This document shows, one piece after another, positions 1 through 8,165 of a stretch of 64,000 nt of DNA (position 1 is the first letter of the stretch; each line of letters opens with the position of its first letter). A program made the translations under genes and the position numbers. The notes under the pieces are model-generated. The model did no database searches. It was not told where the DNA came from and saw nothing but the letters and a program-made list of their open reading frames with translations. This DNA comes from Nocardia nova (GTDB taxonomy: Bacteria; Actinomycetota; Actinomycetes; Mycobacteriales; Mycobacteriaceae): contig NZ_PSZE01000008.1 in NCBI RefSeq assembly GCF_002933465.1, positions 1 through 64,000 on the forward strand. The letters are read 5' to 3'.

Positions 1-456
1 GCGGTCGCGTTCGTCGATGGTGGGTTTGTTGTCCGGGGGCGCGCAGTGCACGGGGGAGGTGACGCGGGTGCCGAGCAGCCGGAGGCCGTCGTCGCGGCGG
101 GTGGCGGTGGGCTGGGTGGCGGCGCCGATGGCGTAGAGGGAGGCGAAGAGCACGTCGCCGCTGCGGTCGCCGGTGAACATGCGGCCGGTGCGATTTCCGC
201 CGTGGGCGGCGGGGGCGAGGCCGACCAGCAGCATGGCGGCGTCGGCGGGGCCGAACCCGGTGACCGGGCGGCCCCAGTAGGTTTCGTCGCGGAAGGCGGC
301 CCGCTTCTCGCGGGCGACCTGTTCGCGCCAGGCGACCAGTCGCGGACAGGCGCGGCAGCCGGTCAGCGCCGAATCCATGGCGTCCAGGTCGGGATAGTCG
401 GCGGGCGCCGCCGCGCCGGTGTTCGGTGGTTCGCTGTGGCTGGTGCGACGCACCAT
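1..456 (-). CDS. udgB: Family 5 uracil-DNA glycosylase, cut by the window edge
   Basis: Base-excision repair enzyme that removes uracil and some other damaged bases from DNA. The visible 152 residues start at an ATG at 456 and run off the left edge in frame, so the C-terminal part is missing. Seen: a Cys-x2-Cys pair (C34, C37), the first half of the Fe-S ligand set of family 4/5 enzymes, and motif 1 GLAPAAHGGNRTGRMFTGD (residues 79-97). Motif 1 has no polar residue at the usual catalytic site, which is typical of family 5 (UdgB). A later HCAPPDNKPT block carries the third expected cysteine. Family is clear; the missing end prevents checking the last motif. Confidence 0.9.
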   Translation of the reverse strand, partial: MVRRTSHSEPPNTGAAAPADYPDLDAMDSALTGCRACPRLVAWREQVAREKRAAFRDETYWGRPVTGFGPADAAMLLVGLAPAAHGGNRTGRMFTGDRSGDVLFASLYAIGAATQPTATRRDDGLRLLGTRVTSPVHCAPPDNKPTIDERDR

Positions 457-839
457 CGGTCCTCCGTTCGCTCGGTGCTCCTGCGAGTCTGCCCGTTCGG
501 CGGTGGTCGTGTCACACTTACCGGCTTCCGATAGCTGACCGTTTGCGATCTGCGGCTCGCCGTCCAGTATCTGCCGATTTGTGGCATGTGGGCGATTCGT
601 TCGATCCGGCGCGAGGTGTTCGCGGTGGCGACGAGAATCGCCGGTTCCCGGGATGGGCGCCGTTGTCGGTCGAAGGGCCGACGGGTCGCCGGTATCGGAC
701 CGGTCGGATGATCAGCTGTCCCGGCAGCAGACGTGCAGGTCCGTAGCTTTCGATGTTGATAGCATGGCGTTTCCAGCCGGACGGTCCGCCGCAGCACCGG
801 TTGTGCGGCCCAACGCGATCACATCGAGAGAGTTCTTGC

Positions 840-1283
840 ATGCAGTTCGAAATCGTCGAGCGGGACGAGACGTGGGTCGCCGGGCTACCGGTGCGCAGTC
901 CGAAACGTGCGCTCGGAGAGCTGCGCGACCGCGATCTCGAGGCTGCCTGGGCCGCCGTACTACATCAGGAGCTGGGCGGCCCGCTGGCCTGCTCCTATAC
1001 CGATTACGCCCCCGATCTGGGCACGTTCAACACCCAGATCGTCGGCTATGAATGCACCTCGTTCGACCGGGTGACCCGCGGGCATATCGTCTCCCGTCTG
1101 CCGGCCGGCGCCTATGCGCGTTTCTCCGCTGTCGGCAACTTCCCGCAGATCATGACCGACCTGTGGACCCAGATCGGCTACGCCGAGGAACACAATCAGA
1201 TCAAACGCACCTTCACCGGGGATTTCGAATGCTATCCGCACGCGTACAAGATCGATCTGTACCTGGCGGTAGACCCCCGATGA
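840..1283 (+). CDS. GyrI-like / effector-binding domain protein (first of a pair)
   Basis: A 147-residue protein consisting of a single AraC-type effector-binding (GyrI-like) fold. It starts MQFEIVERDETWVAGLP and ends in a DLYLAV strand, the usual first and last strands of this fold. Such stand-alone domains bind small hydrophobic or cationic ligands; some act as drug-binding or gyrase-protecting proteins. No DNA-binding domain is present. The ATG at 840 is preceded by a purine-rich GAGAGAG ribosome-binding site; an in-frame extension to 753 is unlikely to be used because its residues do not fit the fold. The stop overlaps the next start (ATGA), so the two genes are translationally coupled. 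The ligand cannot be deduced. Confidence 0.75.
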   Translation: MQFEIVERDETWVAGLPVRSPKRALGELRDRDLEAAWAAVLHQELGGPLACSYTDYAPDLGTFNTQIVGYECTSFDRVTRGHIVSRLPAGAYARFSAVGNFPQIMTDLWTQIGYAEEHNQIKRTFTGDFECYPHAYKIDLYLAVDPR

Positions 1284-1711
1284 CGTATTCGATCGTGGTC
1301 CGCGACACGGCCATCTACGGCGGTCTGGTGGTGCCGCGGGTCCGGCCGAGTTTCAAGGTCAGCAACAGCGAGCTGATCGAATTCCTGCGTGACCGGCTGC
1401 GCGATCGCGAGATCGGCGGTCCGCTCTACACCGTGTACGTTCCGGACCCGGCCGGAAATTACAACGTGCTGGTCAGCTACGAATATCAGGAGCCGAAAGA
1501 AGTGCCGGTGGGCGATGTGATGATTCGCGTCCCGAAGGGCGTATATGCCCGATTCGAACCCAACGGTGATTATCACGATCCGGTCGAGGACGTCTGGGCT
1601 CAGGTCGACGATGCCACCGCTTCGGCCGAGATCACCCGCGCTTATCGCGAGGAAATCGAGGTGTGGCGTGGTCCTGACCGGCTGGAGTTGTTCATCTCAA
1701 TTCTAGTGTGA
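1280..1711 (+). CDS. GyrI-like / effector-binding domain protein (second of a pair)
   Basis: A 143-residue protein of the same fold as its upstream neighbour, with matching landmarks: opening strand SIVVRDTAIYGGLVVP, a central PLYTVYVPDPAGNYNVLVSYEY segment in shorter parallel to the upstream copy, VPKGVYARF against LPAGAYARF upstream, and a final DRLELFISI strand. The pair therefore looks like a tandem duplication. Start ATG overlaps the upstream TGA by four bases, which decides the start and implies coupled expression and probably a hetero-oligomer or shared role. No DNA-binding domain. Function beyond small-molecule binding is unknown. Confidence 0.7.
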   Translation: MTYSIVVRDTAIYGGLVVPRVRPSFKVSNSELIEFLRDRLRDREIGGPLYTVYVPDPAGNYNVLVSYEYQEPKEVPVGDVMIRVPKGVYARFEPNGDYHDPVEDVWAQVDDATASAEITRAYREEIEVWRGPDRLELFISILV

Positions 1712-2190
1712 TTTTCGATTGCCAACAGGTAACCAAATGGGAACCGGGCGGTCTTTTTGTTATGTGTGATGTAGGACACCGGCTGGATGACCTCGATCGA
1801 TACCGCCTGGAACGCTCTGGTTTCGGAAGATTTGCCGGACGTCTGGTCAATTTCGGGGGGATGACGGATACTTCCCTAGGTGGCCATACCTGACACCGGC
1901 GGTATCGCACGCCGAGCGGAGGTGGCCGAACGACCGCGCCGCGCCCCGCAGCAACAGAGTAGGAACCGTATGACTGGGCTGGATGTCGCACCGGAGGCGC
2001 TGCGACGATATGGCTGCTGACCACCCTGTGCGCCCCCGCCGTGCGGGCCTCGTTCCGGCCCTCGGCGAATTCCCCGCCGCACCTCTCCGCGAACTCGCCG
2101 CGATTTCATCGCAATACGTCGATACACTAGCGTCGGTTCAGGGCGGATTCATCGACGCTCGGGGCGTGGACGTCCTTCCCTTGACATGCC
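1712..2190. other. Intergenic region, no convincing gene
   Basis: 479 bases between the GyrI-like pair and the cyclic-di-GMP enzyme. The first 200 bases are clearly lower in GC than the neighbours. Short reading frames exist on both strands but none has a credible ribosome-binding site or recognisable product. A TACACT hexamer at 2123-2128 could be a -10 element for the downstream gene; its -35 is weak. A short stem (GCGAT-TTC-ATCGC, 2100-2112) lies just before it. Confidence 0.5.
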
Positions 2191-4080
2191 GTGGATAGCG
2201 CGATCGGAGACAAGGTGCCTCGGCGAACGCTCGACTCGTTGGTGACCCAGGTCGCCGCGGAGTTGATGGGTGTCGACGCCACGACGATGGTGGCGGCGAC
2301 CGAACGAGTGCTGGCCAAACTGGTCGACTACTTCGACGTCGATTTCAGTTTCGTCCGCCATACCGACCGGGAACGCCGGGCGACGGTGCTGGTCGCCGAA
2401 TGGCCGCAACGGCAGGACGTCCCCGACCCCGACCCGCTGCGTGTGGTGTATTTCGAGCAGGCCGATTCGGTGTTCCGAGCCGTCGAACACGCCACCGAAC
2501 CGATGATTGCCCGCCCCACCCCGGAATTCTCCGACTACCAGGAGACGATTCGCCGTTCCGGATTGAGCGATGTGACGACCGCGACCGTTCCGCTGATATC
2601 GCGCGGTGAGCCGACCGGATTACTCGGATTCATGAAAAGGGGCGACCGGGAGTGGAGCACCCGGGAGATCAACGTCCTGAAGGCGATCGCGGCGCTGCTG
2701 GCGCAATTGCAGGCCCGGGTGGTGGCCGAGGAACGGCTGCGCTACATCGCCCTGCACGACGACCTCACCGGACTGGCCAACCGTCGCGCCCTGCTCGAAC
2801 ATATGGAGGAGCGGCTGCGCCCGGGCAGTTCGGGACCGGTCGCCGCATTCTTCCTCGACCTCGATCGGCTCAAGGCGCTCAACGATTTTCTGGGGCATAC
2901 CGCCGGTGACAATTTCATCCGCACGCTGTCGTCGCGGCTGAAGGAACATCTCGATCCGAACGACATGATCGCGCGGCTGGGTGGCGACGAATTCGTCATC
3001 GTGCCGGCCAAACCTGTGGACCCGGTCGCGGCCGAACTCGAGGCGACCCGGATTCAGCAGTTGATCACCCGCCGGGTGTCGGTCGGCGGGGAAACGGTGA
3101 GTCGCGGCGCGAGTGTCGGTGTGGCGCTGGGCATGCCGGGTGAGACCACCGTCGCGGATCTGTTGCGCCGCGCCGACCATGCGCTGCTGTCGGCGAAATC
3201 CGGCGGGGGCAACGGGGTCGCGGTGTTCACCGATGCCATGCGCGCGCAGTTCGAATTGCAGGACGATGTCGAGCTGAATTTGCGCGGCGCCGTCTCGGAC
3301 GGTTCGCTGCTGCTGCACTATCAGCCCGAGGTGGATCTGCGGACCGGGCGCATCGTGGCGCTGGAGGCGTTGGTGCGCTGGCAGCATCCCACCCGCGGAC
3401 TGCTGCCGCCCGGTGCGTTCGTCGGGGTGGCCGAGGCGACGAATCTGGCCGGCGAACTCGGTCGCTGGGTATTGCGCACGGCCCTGGCGCAATTCGCGAA
3501 ATGGCGGCGCGCCGGGCTGGCCTCGAACGTGGTGATCCGGATCAACGTCTCGCCGGTGCAGTTGGTGAGCCTGGACTTCGTGGAATGCGTCGAGGATGTG
3601 CTGCGCCGGCACGGAATCGACGGCAGTTCGGTATGTCTGGAGATCACCGAGCACGTCGTGGTCTCGGATCTGACCCGCACCCAGGTGACCTTGCGCGGAC
3701 TCAAGCGCATGGGCGTGCAGATCGCGATCGACGATTTCGGCACCGGCTACAGTTCGCTGTCGCATCTCAAGGCCCTGCCGGTGGACGCGGTGAAGATCGA
3801 CCGCGGTTTCGTGCAGCGGCTCGGCGCCAGCACCGACGATCTGGCTATCGTGAAATCCATTGTGGGACTTGCCGGTTCCTTCGGCCTCGGGGTGGTCGGC
3901 GAAGGGGTGGAGACGGCGGTGGCCGCGCGCACCCTGGTCGGCCTGGGCTGCTACCGGGCGCAGGGCTTCCTCATCGCCCGGCCGATGCCCGCCGACGAGG
4001 CCGAATCGCATCTGGCGGAGGGGCGGATCCCGCTCGACCTGGAACTCCCGCGGGTTTCCCGTGGGGCGCATCGGATCTGA
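2191..4080 (+). CDS. dcpA: Bifunctional diguanylate cyclase/phosphodiesterase, GAF-GGDEF-EAL (DcpA type)
   Basis: Makes and degrades the second messenger cyclic di-GMP. Order of domains in 629 residues: GAF sensor (about 30-175), GGDEF cyclase (about 180-345) with an intact GGDEF at about 263-268, and EAL phosphodiesterase (about 360-615) with EAL at about 391-393, DDFGTGYSSL at about 513, KIDRGFV and GEGVET. All catalytic motifs are present, so both activities are possible. Size and domain order match M. tuberculosis Rv1354c and M. smegmatis DcpA. No membrane segment is seen, so it is probably cytosolic, with the GAF domain taking the signal. The GTG at 2191 is the most likely start; no strong Shine-Dalgarno is visible. 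The downstream gene lies 9 bases away and is likely cotranscribed. Confidence 0.92.
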   Translation: MDSAIGDKVPRRTLDSLVTQVAAELMGVDATTMVAATERVLAKLVDYFDVDFSFVRHTDRERRATVLVAEWPQRQDVPDPDPLRVVYFEQADSVFRAVEHATEPMIARPTPEFSDYQETIRRSGLSDVTTATVPLISRGEPTGLLGFMKRGDREWSTREINVLKAIAALLAQLQARVVAEERLRYIALHDDLTGLANRRALLEHMEERLRPGSSGPVAAFFLDLDRLKALNDFLGHTAGDNFIRTLSSRLKEHLDPNDMIARLGGDEFVIVPAKPVDPVAAELEATRIQQLITRRVSVGGETVSRGASVGVALGMPGETTVADLLRRADHALLSAKSGGGNGVAVFTDAMRAQFELQDDVELNLRGAVSDGSLLLHYQPEVDLRTGRIVALEALVRWQHPTRGLLPPGAFVGVAEATNLAGELGRWVLRTALAQFAKWRRAGLASNVVIRINVSPVQLVSLDFVECVEDVLRRHGIDGSSVCLEITEHVVVSDLTRTQVTLRGLKRMGVQIAIDDFGTGYSSLSHLKALPVDAVKIDRGFVQRLGASTDDLAIVKSIVGLAGSFGLGVVGEGVETAVAARTLVGLGCYRAQGFLIARPMPADEAESHLAEGRIPLDLELPRVSRGAHRI

Positions 4081-4089
4081 TTCCTCGGT

Positions 4090-5145
4090 ATGGCAGGCGC
4101 CGAATCCGTGGGTTCGCCATGGCTCCTGGTGGAAACGCTCGCGCCCGCGAACGGTCCGACCATCGTCGCCGACGGGCCGCGCGTCCGGGAATGGACGAGT
4201 CTGTCGCGCGCCGGGCGATCGCTGGGGGCGGGCGCCTCCGCGCTGGCGGCCGCCGCCATCGATACCGCGGCAGCGGCCGTTGGGTCCGCGACGTCCGGGG
4301 CGGTCACCGCCGGCGGCCGGATCGTGCTGTCCGAGGGCGGCTGGACCGCGATCGCGGTGCCGGTCTTCTGCTCGTTCGGGGCGGTGCACGGGGTGCAGCT
4401 GTGGGTCGGCGCCGAGGGACGGCAACCGCCGCCGCGGCGGTCGGTCGCGGCATGGGACTGGGATTCCGATACCGAACTCGCCCATCACGGCCCCGGCTTG
4501 GAGGAGCTCGCCTTCGCCCGCGCCCGCGATCAGGTGCGGGTGGTGCGCACGCCCCCGGAGGTGTTCGGACGGATGGTGCGCTTCGACGAGCGAATGGCCT
4601 ACACCGCGGTGGTGGCGGGCACCGACCCAGCCGGGCGCTGGCAGGGAGAGCTGGCGATTCGCGGTGACGACGAGATCGTGCGCAACTTTCAGCTGGTGAT
4701 CCGGGTACATCGCGAAGATCCGCATCTGGCCGTCTCGACCAGCGCCGCGCACGTCACCCGGGCGCTCCTGCACGAGATCACCGACGTCAGCCCGCCGCGC
4801 CCGGATACCGACCTGGCGATCACCCGGGCGGTGTCGCGGTCGGCCGATGCCGGTGTCGGCTTCGTCGAATTGGCGATGGGGCTGGTGTACGAGTGGGCCA
4901 GTCCGCCGCCACCGCCGCTGGAACGCTGGAGCACCGAACGGCCGGTCGTGCATCCGGACGATCAGCGGGATTACCGGGCGGCGTTCGCGGCCGTATTCGC
5001 CGACGAAATCGACGCCCCGGCAAGAAAATTCGTGTTTCGGCTGCGATTCGAGGACACCGAATGGATCCCGGTGCGCGCCGAGCTGTCGCGCTTGGGGCCC
5101 GAGCGCGCCCACGGCATGATCCGGGTCCGGCCTGCCGCTGGGTGA
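4090..5145 (+). CDS. GAF/PAS-like sensory protein (resembles Rv3651 family)
   Basis: A 351-residue protein with no catalytic motif. The N-terminus (SPWLLVETLAPANGPTIVAD) and the following GAVHGVQLW strand resemble the three-part Rv3651-like proteins of mycolic-acid actinobacteria, which have a PAS-like N-terminal part, a GAF-like centre and a PAS-like C-terminal part. The C-terminal section contains VHPDDQRDYRAAF, similar to the HPDD helix of PAS-3 domains, then paired beta strands. Nine bases separate it from dcpA, so it is probably in the same transcript and may sense a signal for cyclic-di-GMP turnover; that link is inferred from position only. The family assignment is from memory of the motif layout and is moderate. 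Confidence 0.6.
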   Translation: MAGAESVGSPWLLVETLAPANGPTIVADGPRVREWTSLSRAGRSLGAGASALAAAAIDTAAAAVGSATSGAVTAGGRIVLSEGGWTAIAVPVFCSFGAVHGVQLWVGAEGRQPPPRRSVAAWDWDSDTELAHHGPGLEELAFARARDQVRVVRTPPEVFGRMVRFDERMAYTAVVAGTDPAGRWQGELAIRGDDEIVRNFQLVIRVHREDPHLAVSTSAAHVTRALLHEITDVSPPRPDTDLAITRAVSRSADAGVGFVELAMGLVYEWASPPPPPLERWSTERPVVHPDDQRDYRAAFAAVFADEIDAPARKFVFRLRFEDTEWIPVRAELSRLGPERAHGMIRVRPAAG

Positions 5146-5340
5146 TGCGTGGTGACACGCGCGGCGCCGTCGCGAGGTGAGGTGCGGAGGTCGTCGCCCC
5201 ACATCGCGCCGGCCGGTCGGGCTCCGGTCGGGGGACAGGAGAAGCGGTCGCGGGGGTCGGTGCGGGCGGTTGGCGCAGCCTTCGGCGAGCATTCATCCCG
5301 TGTTCGTCCCGCCGGTTCGCGGGACGGGGACGATCGGCGC

Positions 5341-6468
5341 GTGCGCATCGCTCAGCTGGCGAACTTCTACGGGCCGCGTTCGGGCGGGCTTCGCACCGCA
5401 CTGCATCATCTCGGCGCCGGATATGTGGCGGCCGGGCACGAGGTGGTGCTGATCGTCCCGGGCGCGCGCCGGGACGAGGAGGTCCTGCCCAACGGCGTGG
5501 TGCGGATGACCGTGCCGGCGTTGGGGATTCCGTGGACGGGCGGATATCGCGCGGCCGATCCCCGTCGAGTCGCCGATCTGCTGGCCGGGCTGGCGCCGGA
5601 TGCGCTCGAGGTCTCGGACCGGCTGACGCTGCGCGGCTTCGGGCGGTGGGCCCGCCGCCGGGATATCGCGTCGGTGATGATCTCGCACGAGCGCCTCGAC
5701 CGGTTGCTCGGCCAGGTGCTGCCCCTCTCGGTCGCACGGCGGGCCGCCGACGTCGCCAATCGTCGCACCGCGGCCGATTACGACATGGTGGTCTGCACCA
5801 CCGCGTTCGCCCGCGCGGAATTCGATCGGATCGACGCCCCGAATGTCGCGCTCGTCCCGTTGGGGGTGGATCTGGAGCTGTTCGCGCCGCATCGCCACGA
5901 TCGGGCCTTGCGGGCGCGACTCGGGGGTTCGCATCTGGTGGTGCACTGTGGGCGGCTGTCGGTGGAGAAGCGGGTCGATCGCAGTATCGAGGCCGTGGAT
6001 CAGCTACGCCGGGGCGGGGTGAACGTGCGCCTGGTGGTCGCCGGAGACGGGCCGCGCCGCGACGCGCTGGTCCGGCAGGCGCGCGGTGTGGCGGCGCTGC
6101 CCGACGGGCGTCCGGGCGTGCATTTCGCCGGATTCATCGACGACCGAACGCATTTGGCGACCCTGCTGGCCAGTGCGGATATCTCGCTCGCACCCGGGCC
6201 GCACGAAACCTTCGGGCTGGCGGCGCTCGAGGCGCTGGCCGCCGGCACCCCGGTGGTGGCCAGTCGTTCCTCGGCGCTGGCCGACATCGTGACCGCCGAA
6301 TGCGGGGCCGTGGCCGCCGATCATCCATCGGCCTTCGCCGCGGCCGTCACCGATGTGCTGGCCCGTCCGGCAGCGCAGCGCCGGCGCGCGGCGCGCTCGC
6401 GGGCCGAACAGTTCCCGTGGCCGGTCGCCGTCGCCGGGATGCTGTCGGTATTGCGCGAATTGTCGTAG
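5341..6468 (+). CDS. GT4-family glycosyltransferase, PimC-like mannosyltransferase
   Basis: Retaining GT-B glycosyltransferase of family 4, 375 residues from a GTG at 5341. The N-terminal segment VRIAQLANFYGPRSGGLRT has the glycine-rich loop of the acceptor domain. The C-terminal domain has VVHCGRLSVEKRVDRS, the GDGPRRDAL strand-loop and the E-x7-E motif (ETFGLAALE, about residue 288). The opening and the segment ISHERLDRLLGQ strongly resemble PimC, a GDP-mannose-dependent enzyme of phosphatidylinositol mannoside synthesis, so mannose is the likely donor. An in-frame extension to 5149 is probably not translated because it is low-complexity Arg/Gly/Pro. Exact acceptor is uncertain. Confidence 0.75.
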   Translation: MRIAQLANFYGPRSGGLRTALHHLGAGYVAAGHEVVLIVPGARRDEEVLPNGVVRMTVPALGIPWTGGYRAADPRRVADLLAGLAPDALEVSDRLTLRGFGRWARRRDIASVMISHERLDRLLGQVLPLSVARRAADVANRRTAADYDMVVCTTAFARAEFDRIDAPNVALVPLGVDLELFAPHRHDRALRARLGGSHLVVHCGRLSVEKRVDRSIEAVDQLRRGGVNVRLVVAGDGPRRDALVRQARGVAALPDGRPGVHFAGFIDDRTHLATLLASADISLAPGPHETFGLAALEALAAGTPVVASRSSALADIVTAECGAVAADHPSAFAAAVTDVLARPAAQRRRAARSRAEQFPWPVAVAGMLSVLRELS

Positions 6469-6600
6469 CCGCGACGTGCCCGTGCGGCCCGGTACGGATG
6501 CGGTGTGTCGGGGAGCACGTATGCTCCAGGGCGACGGAGATTGTCAGTCCGGATGCCGGCCCAGCACCGACATCACACCGCAGAGCATTCGAGGAACGGC

Positions 6601-7449
6601 GTGCGTGATCGCTTGAAGTCCGTGAGCGGCAAGAAGACTCTGGTCACCGGCGCGGCCAGCGGAATCGGTCGGGCGACCGCGATCGCCGCCGCCGCGCAGG
6701 GGGCCGAACTCGTCCTGACCGATATCGATGCCGCCGGACTCGCGGACACCGTCGAGGAGATCGGGCGCACTGGCGGCAAGGTGCTGGAATCGCGGGCTCT
6801 CGACATCAGCGAGTACGAGGCGGTCGCCGCCTTCGCCCGGGACGTGCACGCTCGGCACGGCAGCCTCGACGTGGTGATGAACGTGGCCGGCATCTCGGCC
6901 TGGGGCACCGTCGAGAATCTCGAGCACCGGCACTGGCGTTCGATGGTCGACGTGAACCTGATGGGCCCGATCCATGTCATCGAGAGCTTCGTGCCGGAGA
7001 TGGTGCGGGCCGGTCGCGGCGGCGCGCTGGTCAACGTGTCCTCGGCGGCGGGGCTGCTGGCATTTCCCTGGCATGCGGCATACAGCGCCAGCAAGTACGG
7101 GTTACGCGGCGTATCGGAGGTGCTGCGCTTCGATCTGGCCCGGCACGGGATCACGGTGCATCTGGTGGTGCCGGGCGCGGTGAACACCCATCTGGTGCAG
7201 ACCGTCGAGATCGCCGGTGTGGACCGCGACGATCCGCGAATCCAGCGGTATGTGAAGCGTTTCCAGTCGCACGCCGCCTCACCCGACCAGGCCGCACGAG
7301 CCATCTTCCGCGGCATCGAGAAGAATCGCTTCCTCGTCTACACCTCGTTCGACGTGCGTTTGGGCTATTGGTGGGCGCGAAAGTTCGCCTGGCCCTACGA
7401 ATTCACGATGCGCCGCGCCAACGACCAGTTCAACCGCTTCCTGCGCTGA
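6601..7449 (+). CDS. SDR-family NAD(P)-dependent oxidoreductase
   Basis: Classical short-chain dehydrogenase/reductase, 282 residues. Seen: Rossmann TGAASGIG near residue 17, the NVAG motif near 93, catalytic Ser in VNVSSAAG, and the YSASK catalytic Tyr/Lys pair, followed by PGAVNT. GTG at 6601 is preceded by a good GAGGA site 7 bases upstream; GTG at 6622 is an alternative. The C-terminal tail (about 60 residues after the cofactor domain, with KNRFLVYTS and a Trp/Arg-rich end) resembles SDRs that act on lipids or steroid-like substrates, but the substrate is not readable. Converges with soxR, seven bases apart. Confidence 0.85.
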   Translation: MRDRLKSVSGKKTLVTGAASGIGRATAIAAAAQGAELVLTDIDAAGLADTVEEIGRTGGKVLESRALDISEYEAVAAFARDVHARHGSLDVVMNVAGISAWGTVENLEHRHWRSMVDVNLMGPIHVIESFVPEMVRAGRGGALVNVSSAAGLLAFPWHAAYSASKYGLRGVSEVLRFDLARHGITVHLVVPGAVNTHLVQTVEIAGVDRDDPRIQRYVKRFQSHAASPDQAARAIFRGIEKNRFLVYTSFDVRLGYWWARKFAWPYEFTMRRANDQFNRFLR

Positions 7450-7456
7450 GCGGGAC

Positions 7457-8017
7457 TCACCCGCACATCTTCTCCGCGCACCCCGCAACGTCGGCGTCCG
7501 CGGTGATGTGTTCCCGGCTCGCCGAGGTGGGGTTTTCGCATCCCTCGCCCTTCGTGCAGTCGATGCTCACATCCAGCGTGCGCGCGCCCGGCCCCTCGTC
7601 GCCGAGCCGGTCGTGATAGTTGACGATGCGGCAGCTGCCCAGCGACAGGCAGCCGCAGCCGATGCAGTCGGTGAGGCTGTTGCGCAGCCGGGTGAGCTGT
7701 TCGATGCGCTGATCGAGGTCGGCGCGCCACGTTACCGACAATCGTTCCCAATCCTTGCGATTAGGGGTGCGCCCCTCCGGTAGGGTGTCGAGAGCCTTAC
7801 GAATTTCGCTGAGTGGAATTCCGACGCGCTGCGAGATCCGGATGAATGCCACCCGGCGCAGCGTTTCCCGGGAGTATCTGCGCTGGTTGCCGCTGGTGCG
7901 GCGGCTGGCGATCAGGCCCTCGCGTTCGTAGAAGTGCAGTGCCGACACCGCGACGCCGCTGCGTTCCGACAGTTGGCCGGGGGTGAGCTCCTTGGCTTGC
8001 CACGTCGTATGCTGCAT
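7457..8017 (-). CDS. soxR: Redox-sensing MerR-family activator SoxR with a cysteine-rich tail
   Basis: Transcription factor that senses redox-active compounds through a [2Fe-2S] cluster. The winged-helix part [20 protein letters not shown] (about 11-30), the GNQRRY wing, the dimerisation helix and the cluster motif [12 protein letters not shown] (C-x2-C-x-C-x5-C, near residues 118-129) are intact. At 186 residues it is about 30 longer than Escherichia coli SoxR. The extra C-terminal stretch adds five cysteines ([14 protein letters not shown] arrangement), unusual for SoxR. Its ATG is two bases from a near-perfect SoxR box, suggesting autoregulation. Divergent from arginine deiminase. Confidence 0.92.
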   Translation of the reverse strand: MQHTTWQAKELTPGQLSERSGVAVSALHFYEREGLIASRRTSGNQRRYSRETLRRVAFIRISQRVGIPLSEIRKALDTLPEGRTPNRKDWERLSVTWRADLDQRIEQLTRLRNSLTDCIGCGCLSLGSCRIVNYHDRLGDEGPGARTLDVSIDCTKGEGCENPTSASREHITADADVAGCAEKMCG

Positions 8018-8018
8018 A

Positions 8019-8036
8019 CCTCAACGATACTTCAGG
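8019..8036. promoter_or_regulatory. SoxR box (predicted operator)
   Basis: 18-base near-palindrome CCTCAACGATACTTCAGG. It matches the classical SoxR box (CCTCAA-N6-TTGAGG) at eleven of twelve arm positions. It lies directly against the soxR start codon in the 148-base gap between soxR and arcA, so it could control soxR, arcA or both. Prediction from sequence only. Confidence 0.7.
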
Positions 8037-8165
8037 TTTTTGGCGGCCGGGCGAGAACCGGGAACTTCGCCGCCGCGCAGCGGGCCGATATCGTCGGGCG
8101 CTGGATCCAGCGCCGTCGGCGAACAATTCCGTGCCAACCCGGCGGCGGCCCGTTACGGTCGGGAT

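Noticed and set aside
2620..5292. A long minus-strand frame opposite the cyclic-di-GMP gene and its partner
   Set aside because: Same effect of high third-position GC; composition is Arg/His/Pro-rich with no recognisable domain.
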